Source: Bacteroidales bacterium | Lineage (GTDB): Bacteria > Bacteroidota > Bacteroidia > Bacteroidales > UBA932 | DNA: 22,506 nt | Assembly: GCA_004552615.1 (NCBI GenBank) | Contig: SFNZ01000025.1 | Location: 1-22,506, forward strand | Direction: 5' to 3' | In this document: piece after piece, positions 9,601 to 16,180 of the stretch | Position numbering within the stretch: position 1 is the first letter of the stretch | Layout: each line of letters starts with the position of its first letter | Made by a program: the position numbers and the translations under genes | The notes under the pieces: generated by a model | Database searches by the model: none | Seen by the model: the letters and a program-made list of their open reading frames with translations, nothing else | Told to the model about the DNA's origin: nothing

Positions 9601-9748
9601 CGCGAAGAACCTGTGGATGATATATTGCAAGGCTCCTTTCGACCCGGAGCTCACGACAGCCGTATCATCCAACTATTACCAGAGTTTCGACTCATTCATG
9701 CTCCCGTCCACCAGGACGATGGGATTCAACGTGAGAGTACAGTTCTGA
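5963..9748 (+). CDS. Fused ORF: N-terminal nitroreductase joined to SusC/RagA TonB-dependent transporter
   Basis: One uninterrupted frame of 1261 codons encodes two proteins normally made separately. Residues 1-238 are a TM1586-type nitroreductase that looks complete to its usual end. Residue 241 is a methionine that opens a normal SusC with its own signal peptide. Between them lie only CGC-CAG-GCC (6674-6682), and a CAG at 6677 sits where a TAG would end the first protein. No known SusC carries a cytosolic flavoenzyme at its N-terminus, and such a fusion would bury the export signal. Possible readings are a recent stop-loss mutation, a base error in the assembly, or a real fusion with internal initiation at 6683. 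An upstream TTG at 5930 keeps the frame open but overlaps the promoter, so ATG 5963 is preferred. SusD follows 15 bases after the stop. Confidence 0.85.
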   Translation: MEILEAIRARHSVREYLGRPIDRDTAGALSAKIKEINIAGNLHAQLVLDEPKAFLGPLAKYGKFRNVTNYIVMAGKEDARSDESGRPCLEERVGYYGEQLVIYAQTLGLNTCWVGLSYSKVPGTYTLEKGEKIICYIAIGYGATQGVAHKTKTIEELSNAGGGLPEWFTAGVEAARLAPTAVNQQKFFFEYAGRCAGSKKDIVEARRKFSVIGYTWTDLGIAKYHFEAGAGKENFEWRQAMKSIAIVLLCTAGLVFSGQTMYSRPVTEAVQNGNELTVNSLQQKGILHGTVSDETGPVIGASATVSGSMNGTVTDLDGHFTLEGLVRGDVITISCIGYENVEIVYSGQDNIAVRMNASAEFLDATVVTALGIKRSEKALSYNVQSVDGSSLTAVKDANFINSLNGKVAGVTINAGASGSGSGTRVVMRGVKSITKSNLALYVIDGLPMYNLSSGGSGSIYSDQPGTDGVADLNPEDIESITMLTGPSAAALYGNAAAAGAVLITTKKGEAGKTTVTYSNTTTFSRVSMMPQMQSRYGNAPNDISSWGEKVDNDYDPADFFRTGVDEINSISFSTGNSRNQTYASASSTNSTNILPNSGYNRYNFSARNTSTFLNDRMVFDFGASYILQNDKNLTAQGLYYNPLPGLYLMPRSESFENVRIFERWDEAKGYNVQYWPYGSVTAGLQNPYWVQHRELRENKKTRYMLNASLKFNITPWLNIAGRVKVDNYANRLTYKMYASTDENFSGENGNYRDVQTTLKSTYADIMATVDKRIRDWSLNINLGASIDDSREEYIGYDGGLDIPNFFAVHNIKFERGWKPKQGGWHDQAQAIFINAEVGWKSIIYLTATGRVDWESELAYSNYSCFMYPSVGISAVLSSLFDAPDWLSFLKVRASYAEVGNSYGRYMTTASYPYDEQSKSWSTTTSYPNYDLKPERTKSWEAGIDANFFNDLSLKLTYYHSNTFNQTFYASLPSSSGYTSIPIQSGNIMNEGIEAGIGYDHKWGGFSFGAHYTFTWNRNEVKCLADGAVNPFTGETIRMEELTVGGFGQTDAKVILRTGGSTGDVYAQKKIARDLNGYILNDPNTGLSVTSGDYFKIGSILPKANMGLSLDFGWKGIALGMTFNARLGGIVMSETQATLDRYGVSEASAAARDNGGVRINSGLVTAKNYYQTTAGIVTDYTYDATNVRLGQLNLNYTLPRRWFRDKCTLNVGFIAKNLWMIYCKAPFDPELTTAVSSNYYQSFDSFMLPSTRTMGFNVRVQF
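6683..9748 (+). other. SusC/RagA module with internal ATG and signal peptide
   Basis: From ATG 6683 the product is 1021 residues, a standard SusC length. It opens MKSIAIVLLCTAGLVFSG, a plausible Sec signal. A carboxypeptidase-regulatory-like domain follows (GTVSDETGPVIGASATVSG, then GTVTDLDGHFTLEGL). The plug carries VTALGIKRSEKALSY and the SusC signature VMRGVKSITKSNLALYVIDGLPM. The remainder is a beta barrel rich in aromatic strands, ending FMLPSTRTMGFNVRVQF with a terminal Phe. SusC proteins form a pedal-bin complex with SusD and import oligosaccharides using TonB energy. No Shine-Dalgarno precedes ATG 6683, which is normal for this phylum. This module is likely what is exported if translation starts here. 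Confidence 0.92.
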
Positions 9749-9763
9749 AAATCCTGAAGAATC

Positions 9764-11347
9764 ATGAAAAAGACCTTGAAACATATATTCTTCCTCATAT
9801 TGGTACTCTGCTCCGCAGCCTGCACCGGCAAATTCGAGGAATACAACAGAAATCCGTACCAGCCGTCAACGGTACCGGTCAACGACCTGCTCAGCAGCAT
9901 GTTCAATGTCTATGCAAGTCCACAGCAGAACGAATGCCAGTTCAACAATTGCATGTGGGCCTGCTACAGCGGACACATCACTTCCCCGAACAACTGGAAC
10001 AAGGGAACCGGAGTCTTCGCGTATTTCAATGCCGAGGAAGGCTGGAATCAGTCCACGACCAACACTTTCTTCACCAAGATATACACCAACTATTTCATCA
10101 TACGGGAAAGCACCGGAGGAGAAGGAGTAATCTTCGCCATTGCCCAGCTCACGAGAATTTTCGCAATGCAGGAAATAGCGACATTGCAGGGACCTATACC
10201 TTACACCAAGGTCAGGGCCGGGGACATCTACGTGGAATATGACGACGAGCCTACAGCATGGAAAGCCATGTTCGAGGACCTCGACGGGGTCATCTCCACC
10301 CTGCGGAACGCCTCTGTATCAGGCATCAGCGAAGAACTCCAGGAAGTTGACCAGATCTACGGAGGAGACTGCTCCAGATGGCTGAAATTCGCCAATACGC
10401 TCAAACTGAGGATGGCCGTGCGCATCAGCGGGGCTGATCCGGAATTCGCCAGGACCAAAGCCGAGGAAGCCGTGGCGGACGGAGTGATGACCTCAGTGGA
10501 CGACAGCGCCTATGACAACACGAACAGCGGACAGACCAACAACGGCTACAAGATAGTGCACAACTGGGGCGAGCTCAGGGCCAATGCCTGCCTCGTTTCC
10601 TACATGAACGGATACCGGGACCCGAGAAGGGAGGCCTATTTCTCCAAAGCCTCCGACGCACTTGGCGGAGGTTATATCGGAGTACGTTCAGGTACTGCAA
10701 ATCCTCCTGTTCCTGCTACATACACGGATTTCAGTTCATTCAAGATTGCAGTCGAGGCAAACAAGGGTCTCAAGGATGCCGGAGAAAACCCGATGCCGAT
10801 AATGTACGCGAGCGAAGCCGCTTTCCTGCGCGCGGAAGGTGCCCTGAGGGGATGGAATACCGAGGGTACTGCAGAAAGCCTGTATAAGGAAGGCATCAGG
10901 CTGGCATTCAGCGAGTTCGACGTGAACGGAGCGGAAGAATACATGGCCAATTCCACCCTTGTCCCGGGCAGCCACAATGACCCTCTGTCCTCATCCGACA
11001 GCTACGAAAACGAATCCAGGATCACCATTGCCTGGGATGAAGCGGCCCCGATGGAAGAGAAACTCGAGAGAATCATAACGCAGAAATGGATTGCAAATCT
11101 CCTGAACCCTGTCGAAGGATGGGCGGATTTCAGGAGGACGGGATATCCGAGAATTTTCCCTCCGGTACTCAGCGCATCTCCTGACGGCTGCGACCTGAAG
11201 AGGCAGGTCAGAAGGCTGCATTTCCCGCAGAGTGAATATAACGGAAACAGAATCAATACCGAAGCCGCATGCTCTTTCCTCCCCGGCGGGGCTGACAGTG
11301 ACAACGCGGACCTCTGGTGGGCATTGAAAACTGACGGACAATATTGA
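9764..11347 (+). CDS. SusD/RagB-family surface glycan-binding lipoprotein
   Basis: 527 residues with a lipoprotein signal (MKKTLKHIFFLILVLCSAAC, lipidated Cys20). The start of the mature chain, FEEYNRNPYQPS, is usual for SusD-like proteins of the Susd-like_2 type. GPIPYT at residues 143-148 and NPVEGWADFRRTGYPR from residue 448 are family hallmarks, and the middle is helical in the TPR-like manner. SusD caps the SusC barrel at the cell surface and binds the oligosaccharide. It lies 15 bases after the SusC stop and 7 bases before the GH18 gene, so it is in the same transcript. Binding-site aromatics cannot be assigned by eye, so specificity is inferred from the neighbouring GH18 only. Confidence 0.95.
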   Translation: MKKTLKHIFFLILVLCSAACTGKFEEYNRNPYQPSTVPVNDLLSSMFNVYASPQQNECQFNNCMWACYSGHITSPNNWNKGTGVFAYFNAEEGWNQSTTNTFFTKIYTNYFIIRESTGGEGVIFAIAQLTRIFAMQEIATLQGPIPYTKVRAGDIYVEYDDEPTAWKAMFEDLDGVISTLRNASVSGISEELQEVDQIYGGDCSRWLKFANTLKLRMAVRISGADPEFARTKAEEAVADGVMTSVDDSAYDNTNSGQTNNGYKIVHNWGELRANACLVSYMNGYRDPRREAYFSKASDALGGGYIGVRSGTANPPVPATYTDFSSFKIAVEANKGLKDAGENPMPIMYASEAAFLRAEGALRGWNTEGTAESLYKEGIRLAFSEFDVNGAEEYMANSTLVPGSHNDPLSSSDSYENESRITIAWDEAAPMEEKLERIITQKWIANLLNPVEGWADFRRTGYPRIFPPVLSASPDGCDLKRQVRRLHFPQSEYNGNRINTEAACSFLPGGADSDNADLWWALKTDGQY

Positions 11348-11354
11348 AATTGAC

Positions 11355-12389
11355 ATGAACAGAACAGCATATATCATAATCGCAGCCATAGCGCTCCAGT
11401 CCTGCTCTGACTGGACTACGCCGGAGGCAAAATTCCATGACCCGGTAAACATCAACACGGAAGAGTATTACAAGGCACTCCGGGAATATAAGGAGACCGA
11501 CCACGCAATCTGCTTCGGATGGTACAGCGGATGGACCGGTTCCGGAACAGACATGTACAACCAGCTGAGGGGAATCCCGGACTCGATGGACGTAGTCTCG
11601 ATCTGGGGCAGCAAGACCGGACTGACTCAGGAACAGTTCGACGACATGCATGAAGTGCAGCGGAAGAAGGGAACCAAGGTCCTATGGTGTCAGCATATAG
11701 TGGACATTGGCCGGGAGATCACGCCTGCCGGACAGTCTGCAGAAGAATACTGGGGCTGGAACGGCTCCTGGTATGATGGCACGGAAGAAGCAGACGAAGC
11801 CATCAGGAAATACGCCAGGGCAATCGTTGACTCGGCATTGTTCTACGGCTATGACGGATGCGATTTCGACTATGAGCCTAACTACGGCTACAGCGGCAAC
11901 ATTTCCGGTTCCCCGAAAGCCATGCAGGTATTCCTCTCAGAAGTGGCGAAATACATGGGTCCTAAATCCGGAACAGGGCTCATCCTCGCCGTGGACGGAG
12001 AACCCCAGACATTGCTTGCGGAAAGCGGACCTCTGCTCGACTACTATATTATCCAGGCATATTATTGCACCGGAGACTATAATCTCGACTCGCGTTTCAA
12101 CAGGCTGCTCGACAAGTTCGGCTCCCTCGAGGATGAGGAGACGATTCTGCGCAAGACCGTATGGTGCGAAGATTTCGAGAGACATGCAGGAGACGGTGGC
12201 CCTACTTTCACCACTAGGGACGGAATTACGACATACTCCCTGATGGGAATGGCGATGTATTACCGACCGGGCATTCCTGACTGCAGGATCGGAGGAGTCG
12301 GAGCATACAGGTTCAACCTGTGCAGGAGCCGCAACGACTATTATTTCATGCGTGCTGCAATCCAGCAGATGAATCCGGCACATCATTGA
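11355..12389 (+). CDS. GH18 endo-beta-N-acetylglucosaminidase-like lipoprotein
   Basis: 344 residues, with a lipoprotein signal ending LQSC (Cys17). The GH18 catalytic motif DxxDxDxE is intact as DGCDFDYE (Asp167, Asp170, Asp172, acid Glu174). Other barrel strands are visible as HAICFGWYSGW, DVVSIWGS, GTKVLWCQHI, GLILAVDGEP and YYIIQAYYC. The single-domain size and composition resemble endo-F/BT3987-like enzymes that cut the GlcNAc-beta-1,4-GlcNAc core of N-glycans using the substrate acetamido group. Many loci pair such an enzyme with degenerate, binding-only GH18 homologues, but the full motif here argues for activity. The lipid anchor suggests action at the outer surface, feeding SusCD. 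It cannot be told by sight whether high-mannose or complex N-glycans are preferred. Confidence 0.9.
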   Translation: MNRTAYIIIAAIALQSCSDWTTPEAKFHDPVNINTEEYYKALREYKETDHAICFGWYSGWTGSGTDMYNQLRGIPDSMDVVSIWGSKTGLTQEQFDDMHEVQRKKGTKVLWCQHIVDIGREITPAGQSAEEYWGWNGSWYDGTEEADEAIRKYARAIVDSALFYGYDGCDFDYEPNYGYSGNISGSPKAMQVFLSEVAKYMGPKSGTGLILAVDGEPQTLLAESGPLLDYYIIQAYYCTGDYNLDSRFNRLLDKFGSLEDEETILRKTVWCEDFERHAGDGGPTFTTRDGITTYSLMGMAMYYRPGIPDCRIGGVGAYRFNLCRSRNDYYFMRAAIQQMNPAHH

Positions 12390-12410
12390 GAATAAATGAA
12401 TTACGAAGCA

Positions 12411-13574
12411 ATGAGAAAGAGAATCCTAATATATGCAGCCATCTCCGCAATACTGGCAGCGGGATGTGACGATGCCCCGTACGGCATCATTGAAAACGCC
12501 GTCTATATTTCCGAGGCGGCTCCGGAAGACAGATTCACGCAGCAGGTGGAGAACCAGACGGTGGACGGAACTGTCGAGAAGACCATCACCGTACGTCTCG
12601 CAAAAGCAGTGGACAGCGACGTCACTGTCACCCTCGGAATAGACGAGGAAATGCTTGACACATACAATTCCCGGAAAGGGACATCCTATATGGTACTTCC
12701 CGAAGAATACCGTTCATTCGATTCTGAAGTGACCATCCCGGCCGGCAGCATATCAGCCGTTTCCACCCTGACAATCAGACAGTTCCAGACGCCGAACGGA
12801 GAAGCATACGCTATTCCCCTGACGATTTCATCGGTAACGGGACCGGTCACGACAGCAGGCGATGCCAGACATATCCTCTATCTGCTGATGGCTCCGCATT
12901 TCCAGAAGACACCGCTTCTGAATCCTTCCAATGCAGGAGGCTGCAAGGCATCCTTCACGACTCCAGTAACCGGGCTTTCGGAATGGACAGTGGAGTTCTG
13001 GATGAAGATGACCAACACGGCCGGATACACGTCAGCCAACGGGGTATTCTACGGCAACTCCTCCCCTGTCGCATTCAGCGACCTGTATCTCAGATGGTGG
13101 CCGAACGGGGCTATGCAGAAAGGCCCTTGCTTCCAGAACCAGATGACCGGAGTATATTTCGACGACAATACCGAAGCCTGGAAAGCCGACACCTGGTATC
13201 ATGTCGCATACACCTACGACGGCAGCCTCATCCAGATGTACATTGACGGACAGAAGAATGCCAACAAGCAGATGGAATCCGGAAAAACATTCTCATTCGG
13301 GACCGTCACCCTCGTGGGCGGCTCATGGTGTTACGGCCAGGCCTGCTCTCTCGCCCAGATCAGGATGTGGGACAAATGCCTGAGCCAGGCCACATTGCAG
13401 GATGCAATGAACCGCGGTGTCCCTTCCGACAGCCCGGGGCTCTTCGGATACTGGAAATGTGATGAAGGGGAAGGCTCCCTTCTCAAGGACTCCTCCCCCG
13501 GCGGTAATGACATACAGCTCAAAAGCGCTCCGAAATGGTCCGATGAGATAAATTTCCTTCATCCCAACGGGTAG
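12411..13574 (+). CDS. DUF1735-LamG surface glycan-binding lipoprotein
   Basis: 387 residues from ATG 12411, which puts a clean lipoprotein signal at the start (MRKRILIYAAISAILAAGC, Cys19). An ATG at 12396 would add MNYEA and is less likely. CDD just after and including the lipidated Cys resembles the acidic lipoprotein export signal of Bacteroidota surface proteins. Residues about 30-155 form a DUF1735 beta domain (VTIPAGSISAVSTLTIRQF). Residues about 165-385 form a LamG/concanavalin-type jelly roll (WTVEFWMKM, WYHVAYTYDGSLIQMYIDGQ, LAQIRMWDKCLSQ, GYWKCDEGEGSLLKDSS). The same pair of domains occurs beside GH18 in Bacteroides N-glycan loci, where it acts as a glycan-binding accessory. It has no visible catalytic site. 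It is last in the operon and ends 15 bases from a convergent gene. Confidence 0.88.
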   Translation: MRKRILIYAAISAILAAGCDDAPYGIIENAVYISEAAPEDRFTQQVENQTVDGTVEKTITVRLAKAVDSDVTVTLGIDEEMLDTYNSRKGTSYMVLPEEYRSFDSEVTIPAGSISAVSTLTIRQFQTPNGEAYAIPLTISSVTGPVTTAGDARHILYLLMAPHFQKTPLLNPSNAGGCKASFTTPVTGLSEWTVEFWMKMTNTAGYTSANGVFYGNSSPVAFSDLYLRWWPNGAMQKGPCFQNQMTGVYFDDNTEAWKADTWYHVAYTYDGSLIQMYIDGQKNANKQMESGKTFSFGTVTLVGGSWCYGQACSLAQIRMWDKCLSQATLQDAMNRGVPSDSPGLFGYWKCDEGEGSLLKDSSPGGNDIQLKSAPKWSDEINFLHPNG

Positions 13575-13589
13575 GACGCCGGCTGGTGC

Positions 13590-16043
13590 CTAATTTCCTA
13601 TGGTTTTTCCTGAACCGGCTCTTGAAGCCTCCTCAAGATTTCCGACCTTGCGGTAGCGGAGAGGCTGCTGTGCCTTGCCGAAATTCCATGAAACGCCCAC
13701 AGTAAGTTTCTGCTGGTAGAATTTCTGGCCGAGATATGAGCTTGAGACTCCCCCGTCGGCCTGGGACTTCATGTCCAGGTTGGCAGTCCTGCTGCGGAAC
13801 ACGTCGTTCAGGTTCAGTGACAGGGTCATACGATTGTCAAGCAACTGCTTCTTGACCCCGAAATCGGACCACCACTGGATTTTCATCTTGTAATAGCCCA
13901 TCTCCATCGGAGAAGTGAACTTGCCGTCCAGCTCGAATCTCCAGTCTTTCGGAAGACGGAAGGAGAAACAGGTATATGCATTGCCCACCAATGAACTGGT
14001 GCTGTAGTCGAGTCCGTCAGAGAAAGTCTTCATGGACATTCCGGTAAGATTCAGGGTCCAGTCGAGCCATTTCGTGATCGGAAGGGCGGAAACGCTGAAC
14101 GCAAGATAGGCAGTATTGCTCTTTCCGAAATTGCCCCATTCCAGATACTGGTCACCGTTGTCCAGGACATGAGGAACCTGCATTACCCAGTCTCCGATAT
14201 GGGTGTAACCCGCCGCGAGATTCAGATGACTGCCAAAGCCGATGCTCAAGGAGACGTCATCAGAGATCTGAGGCTTCATGGACGGATTGCCGACGGTCCA
14301 GGTATGGGCGTCCACATAGGTCACTGTAGGATTCAGGTAGAAATACCCCGGACGTTCAATCCTTCGGGTATAGGAAGCCGCAAATCTCCATTTGGCATTG
14401 GGATTGAACCCTGCGAATACCGTAGGGAAAAGATTGAGATAACTCCTTCTGGTACTCTCCCCCGCGCTCTTCCAGTTTCCGTAAGAATTGGTGTATTCAG
14501 CCCTGAGTCCGGCCTTCACGCTCCATTTCGGTCCGAGAGACATCGCAGCGTTGAAATAAGCAGCGGCCACATGCTCCCTGTAGGTAAACTGCGTCATTAG
14601 ATCCATCTCGGAAGAGCCTTTTTCAATGCGTGAAGTCTCATTGTCAGTATTGGAAAGACACCATTTTGCCCCGGCCTCGAACATCACTTTCTTCCACAGA
14701 AGTGATTGATAATCAAGCTTTGCAGAATAAATATCCACCCCATTTTCAGTGTCGATTGTCCTGTAGAGGGCCGTGTTCTCCCCAGTAATAGGATGAAATG
14801 TGGCAATATCGAGGCGGGAAAGGGAATTGTTACCGATATGGTAATAATCCAGGTTGGCCGTCATCTCCGCGCTCCGGGACTCGTCGAAAATATGCGTATA
14901 GTTGAGATTGGCGCTCGCATTCAGCTGCCTGGAATCATCATTTATGGTCGTATTGTCAATGGTGACAGGAGTCCCGTCTATCGTCTGGACAGTCCGGTTA
15001 TGCTCCGGAGACGAGTCCTGGCAGTCTTTCTGCCCGGGGAACATCAGTATGAACCCTAACGTGTTGCGGTCGTCGATGAACCAGTCATTGCCCAGCTTCG
15101 CCGTCCATGCATTGGTCACGAAACCCATTGAAGATGAGGACTCCTGCTCGAGAAAGCCGAGCGATGTCGGAGTCTTCGTGTCAATGTCGATGTCAACGTC
15201 CACGTCATAGCGCCCGTGATAGAGATTCAAAAATGTATTGGTCTTTTTCGAACGGTACGAGAGGTTGAGCCATGCACTTTCCTGCCAGAGGAAATGCCCG
15301 TCGTTCTTCTTGAAATACATTCCGCCGCCGTCTGCGCCCAATGAGCCGTTGAAGCCTGCGAGAGCGTTCTTCTTTGTCTTGATATTGATGATTCCGCCCT
15401 GTCCGGAAGCATCGTATTTGGAAGAAGGATGTTCCATTATCTCGAATTTCTCGATGGTGCCGCCGTCAGTCGAGCGGAGCAGGGCCTCAAGAGATTTCCC
15501 GTCCATATATGAAGGACGTCCGTCAATCCAGATGGAGACAGTCTTGCCGTTCAATGTGACATTGCCGTCCTTGTCAATGACTACTCCAGGGGCTTTCTTA
15601 ATGAGTTCCAATCCGTTGGAACCCTGCGCAAAAGCGCTCTGGCTCACGTTCATGACCACCTTGTCCATCTTCACTTCCACAAGGTTGACCTTCTCCGTAA
15701 CAGTGGCTGCAGCAAGGCTTTCGCGGTCGGCTTCCATCTTCACGTCCAGAACCGAAGTGCAGATTTCCTCCGTCAATGCGAAAACGGCATCCTTATATCC
15801 TATAAGTGATACGGTAAGGTTCTGGCCCGGCTGGGCATTCACCTTGAAACGTCCCTGCACGTCCGTGGTCGTGCACGCGAGGACATTCCCCTCGGCGTCA
15901 CGGACTGCCACGGTAGCCCATTCGAGAGGCTCCCCGCTCTCTTTGTCATTTGCTTTTCCTTCCAGAATCCTGTCCTGTCTTGCAGCCGACATCGTGGCCG
16001 CGCTCATAATCATCATCAGGACAAATACAATAATCTTTCTCAT
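13590..16043 (-). CDS. TonB-dependent receptor, outer-membrane beta-barrel family (PF14905 type)
   Basis: 817 residues with a signal peptide (MRKIIVFVLMMIMSAATMSA). A carboxypeptidase-regulatory-like domain spans about residues 25-110 (GEPLEWATVAVRDAEGNV, then DVQGRFKVNAQPG). The plug contains LIKKAPGVVIDKDGNVTLNGK, VSIWIDGRPSYM and SSKYDASGQGGIINIKTKKN, features of the outer membrane beta-barrel group rather than SusC. The rest is barrel, ending VGVSWNFGKAQQPLR and a polar tail with NLEEASRAGSGK. No SusD partner or metal-binding clue accompanies it, so the substrate is unknown. It converges on the LamG gene with a 15-base gap and has its own promoter, so it is not part of the utilisation locus. 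A high proportion of Asp-Ile-Asp residues in one strand (VDVDIDIDTK) is notable. Confidence 0.92.
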   Translation of the reverse strand: MRKIIVFVLMMIMSAATMSAARQDRILEGKANDKESGEPLEWATVAVRDAEGNVLACTTTDVQGRFKVNAQPGQNLTVSLIGYKDAVFALTEEICTSVLDVKMEADRESLAAATVTEKVNLVEVKMDKVVMNVSQSAFAQGSNGLELIKKAPGVVIDKDGNVTLNGKTVSIWIDGRPSYMDGKSLEALLRSTDGGTIEKFEIMEHPSSKYDASGQGGIINIKTKKNALAGFNGSLGADGGGMYFKKNDGHFLWQESAWLNLSYRSKKTNTFLNLYHGRYDVDVDIDIDTKTPTSLGFLEQESSSSMGFVTNAWTAKLGNDWFIDDRNTLGFILMFPGQKDCQDSSPEHNRTVQTIDGTPVTIDNTTINDDSRQLNASANLNYTHIFDESRSAEMTANLDYYHIGNNSLSRLDIATFHPITGENTALYRTIDTENGVDIYSAKLDYQSLLWKKVMFEAGAKWCLSNTDNETSRIEKGSSEMDLMTQFTYREHVAAAYFNAAMSLGPKWSVKAGLRAEYTNSYGNWKSAGESTRRSYLNLFPTVFAGFNPNAKWRFAASYTRRIERPGYFYLNPTVTYVDAHTWTVGNPSMKPQISDDVSLSIGFGSHLNLAAGYTHIGDWVMQVPHVLDNGDQYLEWGNFGKSNTAYLAFSVSALPITKWLDWTLNLTGMSMKTFSDGLDYSTSSLVGNAYTCFSFRLPKDWRFELDGKFTSPMEMGYYKMKIQWWSDFGVKKQLLDNRMTLSLNLNDVFRSRTANLDMKSQADGGVSSSYLGQKFYQQKLTVGVSWNFGKAQQPLRYRKVGNLEEASRAGSGKTIGN

Positions 16044-16063
16044 CTTGTCAAAATTTTACGATG

Positions 16064-16071
16064 CAAAGTTA
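16064..16071 (-). promoter_or_regulatory. -7 promoter element (TAACTTTG) for the TonB receptor
   Basis: On the minus strand TAACTTTG matches TAnnTTTG and lies 20 bases before the receptor start codon at 16043. The -33 half is poor, with only TTTC about 14 bases upstream, which suggests an activator or other help may be needed. Confidence 0.5.
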
Positions 16072-16103
16072 TATGCATTTATCCGGAAACGTATGGATTC
16101 CAT

Positions 16104-16118
16104 GTGGACAATGTCCAC
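16104..16118. promoter_or_regulatory. Perfect 7-1-7 palindrome, candidate operator (GTGGACAATGTCCAC)
   Basis: GTGGACA, one A, TGTCCAC is a perfect inverted repeat. It lies 32 bases upstream of the -7 element of the TonB receptor, at a position suited to an activator or repressor. The half-site GTGGACA recurs at 16160-16166. No regulator is assigned. Confidence 0.45.
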
Positions 16119-16150
16119 CATAGAATAGATTGCAATTCAATTACTTACGT

Positions 16151-16179
16151 AAAAACCACGTGGACATCGGATGGTTTTT
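16151..16179 (-). terminator. Terminator-like hairpin after the MBOAT gene
   Basis: AAAAACCA at 16151-16158 pairs with TGGTTTTT at 16172-16179 around a 13-base loop. On the minus strand it begins two bases after the MBOAT stop and ends in five T. The stem is A/T-rich, so it is moderate in strength, but it fits the end of the cdd-SGNH-MBOAT run. Confidence 0.5.
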
Positions 16180-16180
16180 G

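Noticed and set aside
9298..10242. Plus-strand frame of 314 codons across the SusC-SusD junction
   Set aside because: It is out of frame with both genes and rich in Arg, His and Gln as expected of a shifted frame.
15238..16128. Plus-strand frame of 296 codons opposite the TonB receptor
   Set aside because: It is antisense to a clear receptor gene and runs over its promoter and start.
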